Assembly (NCBI RefSeq): GCF_018918075.1
Contig: NZ_JAHLPW010000010.1
Span: forward strand, 62,001-126,000
Origin: Virgibacillus sp. MSJ-26
Lineage (GTDB): Bacteria > Bacillota > Bacilli > Bacillales > Amphibacillaceae
DNA length: 64,000 bases
Direction of reading: 5' to 3'
A program made the position numbers and the translations under genes. Position 1 is the first letter of the stretch. The number at the start of each line of letters is the position of its first letter. The notes beneath the pieces are model-generated. The model ran no database searches. It was given only the letters and a program-made list of their open reading frames with translations, and was not told where the DNA came from. Positions 62,815-64,000 of the stretch are shown piece after piece.

Positions 62815-63558
62815 TTACACTGCAATTATCACTGTTTTCGATTTAAATACAGTCTCGTTTGTTTCATCGTTTGTCCCTTCAATATAAATCCCGTTTTTTA
62901 ATGCATGAGATATATTTTTCTTCATTGTAATCACATCACCAGGCAAGGCTTCATTAGTAAAGTGAACCTCGATGGAATTTACTTTATACTTTTTATGCTC
63001 TGACACTGGAAAAGCATCCATAATGAAATCCACATATCTAGCATTATTTAAATGGCCGTTAAAATCAACATCACTGTAGCCAATCATTTTTGTGTAGGCA
63101 GTATCGAGTGGATCTGTTGCCCTTAGTTTTTTCATTTTGGCGTCGATTGCTCTTTCCTTAATGATTGTCGGATAGCTGATTGTAACGTTTTGCCCGCGGT
63201 CAATCTTACGTTCTTTTAAATTCATAATAATCCATGTGGAAATGGCTTTTATGATGACGTTCCCTTCAGAATCTTTTACAAGAAAATCTCGATCATATGA
63301 CAGCCTACCAGGTTCTAGTGGCCACGTTTCAATTGTAATCGTCTCTCCTAATTTTGGATGACGGGTGATGTCCACTCTCATTTTCATTAGCACCCAAGCG
63401 ACACCAAATTCCTTTTCAAGTCGATCAATACTATAGCCTAATTCCTCTGAAGCATCACTTGACGCTTCTTGAAAGTAGCTGAATAGCATACTTAATTTCA
63501 GCTCTTTCTTAAAGTCGATATCTCTCCAGTCTATATGGTATTTTTTTGTGTAAATCAT
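62815..63558 (-). CDS. acyl-ACP thioesterase
   Basis: A 247-residue double hot-dog protein of the FatA/FatB-like acyl-ACP thioesterase family. First hot-dog (1-130) with YFQEASSDASEELGYS and VLMKMRVDITRHPKLGE, second (145-245) with DVDFNGHLNNARYVDFIMDA, which holds the catalytic Asn/His. It releases free fatty acids from acyl carrier protein. AGGAGG precedes the ATG. It is separated from the thiopeptide cluster by a strong terminator and is probably unrelated. Confidence 0.9.
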   Translation of the reverse strand: MIYTKKYHIDWRDIDFKKELKLSMLFSYFQEASSDASEELGYSIDRLEKEFGVAWVLMKMRVDITRHPKLGETITIETWPLEPGRLSYDRDFLVKDSEGNVIIKAISTWIIMNLKERKIDRGQNVTISYPTIIKERAIDAKMKKLRATDPLDTAYTKMIGYSDVDFNGHLNNARYVDFIMDAFPVSEHKKYKVNSIEVHFTNEALPGDVITMKKNISHALKNGIYIEGTNDETNETVFKSKTVIIAV

Positions 63559-63719
63559 GATGGCGTTCCTCCTTCTTGCAAATCAAACGGGGTGACTGTC
63601 TCCCAAAGTTTGTATGTAGTCTATTTTATTATCGTACCATAAACCTGCTGGGATATACGACTGGTATATCCATCGCGTAATCCTCAGCGGAAACAACGAG
63701 AATGATTATTCCTATTTAA

Positions 63720-63754
63720 AAAAGCATTCAAACTTAATGAGATTGAATGCTTTT
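63720..63754 (-). terminator. terminator of gpmA
   Basis: AAAAGCATTCAA...TTGAATGCTTTT hairpin about 25 bases after the gpmA stop codon. Confidence 0.85.
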
Positions 63755-63778
63755 CCTCACTTTTCCTTTAAAGTTACT

Positions 63779-64000
63779 CTATAAAAAATACTTATCTATA
63801 GGTTTTAGTTCTTCATCAAGCTCATAAATTAGTGGAACGCCTGTCGGTATTTCTATTTCAGTAATTGCTTCATCTGACAGGTCTTCGAGATGTTTTATTA
63901 ATGCGCGAAGACTATTTCCGTGTGCGGCAATAATGACATGTCTACCCTGCTTGATTAATGGCACGATATTGTCCACCCAATATGGTGTGACACGTTCTAA
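63779..64000 (-). CDS. gpmA: 2,3-BPG-dependent phosphoglycerate mutase, 5' part outside the window
   Basis: The last 73 codons of gpmA. The frame is open to the right edge and reads [34 protein letters not shown]...[14 protein letters not shown], including the second catalytic His in AAHGNS. The enzyme interconverts 3- and 2-phosphoglycerate in glycolysis. An internal GTG at 63976 should not be taken as the start. Confidence 0.95.
   Translation of the reverse strand, partial: LERVTPYWVDNIVPLIKQGRHVIIAAHGNSLRALIKHLEDLSDEAITEIEIPTGVPLIYELDEELKPIDKYFL

Noticed and set aside
62815..63558. acyl-ACP thioesterase as a tailoring gene of the thiopeptide cluster
   Set aside because: A strong terminator separates it from the precursor gene and its promoter, and thiopeptide synthesis needs no such enzyme.

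Overview
The window reads as chromosomal DNA of a low-GC Gram-positive bacterium (Bacillota), most likely a halotolerant Bacillaceae of the Virgibacillus/Oceanobacillus/Lentibacillus kind. The basis is strong GGAGG-type ribosome binding sites with frequent GTG/TTG starts, lipoprotein signal peptides, YitT, VanZ, VC0807 and CtaM-type membrane proteins, Bacillus-length PdhABCD subunits, Rex and cre-like sites, and several families of short intergenic tandem repeats. The genus cannot be fixed from sequence reading alone. No tRNA, rRNA, CRISPR array or intact insertion sequence was seen.

Layout. 1-9.2 kb: a lipase cut by the left edge, ung, a VanZ protein, a GltS-type symporter, an alanine-glyoxylate-type aminotransferase, a YczE/YitT protein, an AAE exchanger and small conserved genes. 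9.2-17 kb: a MerR/TipAS regulator with a textbook 19-bp-spacer promoter and its membrane partner, an M20 amidohydrolase, a 51-bp tandem repeat array, a transglutaminase-like lipoprotein, a yfcC carrier gene broken by one in-frame TAA, and a divergent LysR regulator. 17-25.7 kb: pdhABCD under a Rex-like and a cre-like site, followed by an EIIC-like membrane protein, ptb and buk, a route from 2-oxoacid to acyl-CoA to acyl-phosphate to ATP. 25.7-47.3 kb: housekeeping and accessory metabolism (CBS/ACT protein, AEC transporter, lactate-oxidase family enzyme, CtaM, FAA hydrolase family, FAD-Rieske oxidoreductase, OsmC, DUF1028, UbiA family, HisC-type aminotransferase, OmpA lipoprotein, APC permease, acetamidase, YitT), plus the decayed end of a dhaKLM operon.

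47.3-62.5 kb is the most interesting part. A complete agr-type peptide quorum-sensing locus (agrB, a 52-residue agrD, agrC, agrA) lies directly downstream of, and on the same strand as, a thiopeptide-like RiPP cluster. In transcription order the cluster holds a 58-residue Ser/Cys-rich precursor, a TclM/TbtD-like putative pyridine synthase, a split LanB glutamylation protein, an ABC exporter pair, an RRE-bearing leader-binding protein, a YcaO cyclodehydratase ending in a PxPxP-like tail, a nitroreductase-like protein, a LanB_C elimination protein with the RYGG motif, a SagB-type azoline oxidase and a ThiF-like partner. A similar 11-base motif (T[G/T]ACACTTA[A/T]G), overlapping a palindrome at each place, occurs upstream of both the precursor and agrB. 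The two units may therefore form one cell-density-controlled antibiotic system. An intercistronic hairpin also buries the agrC ribosome binding site.

62.8-64 kb: an acyl-ACP thioesterase and the 3' end of gpmA, which look like ordinary chromosome resuming.
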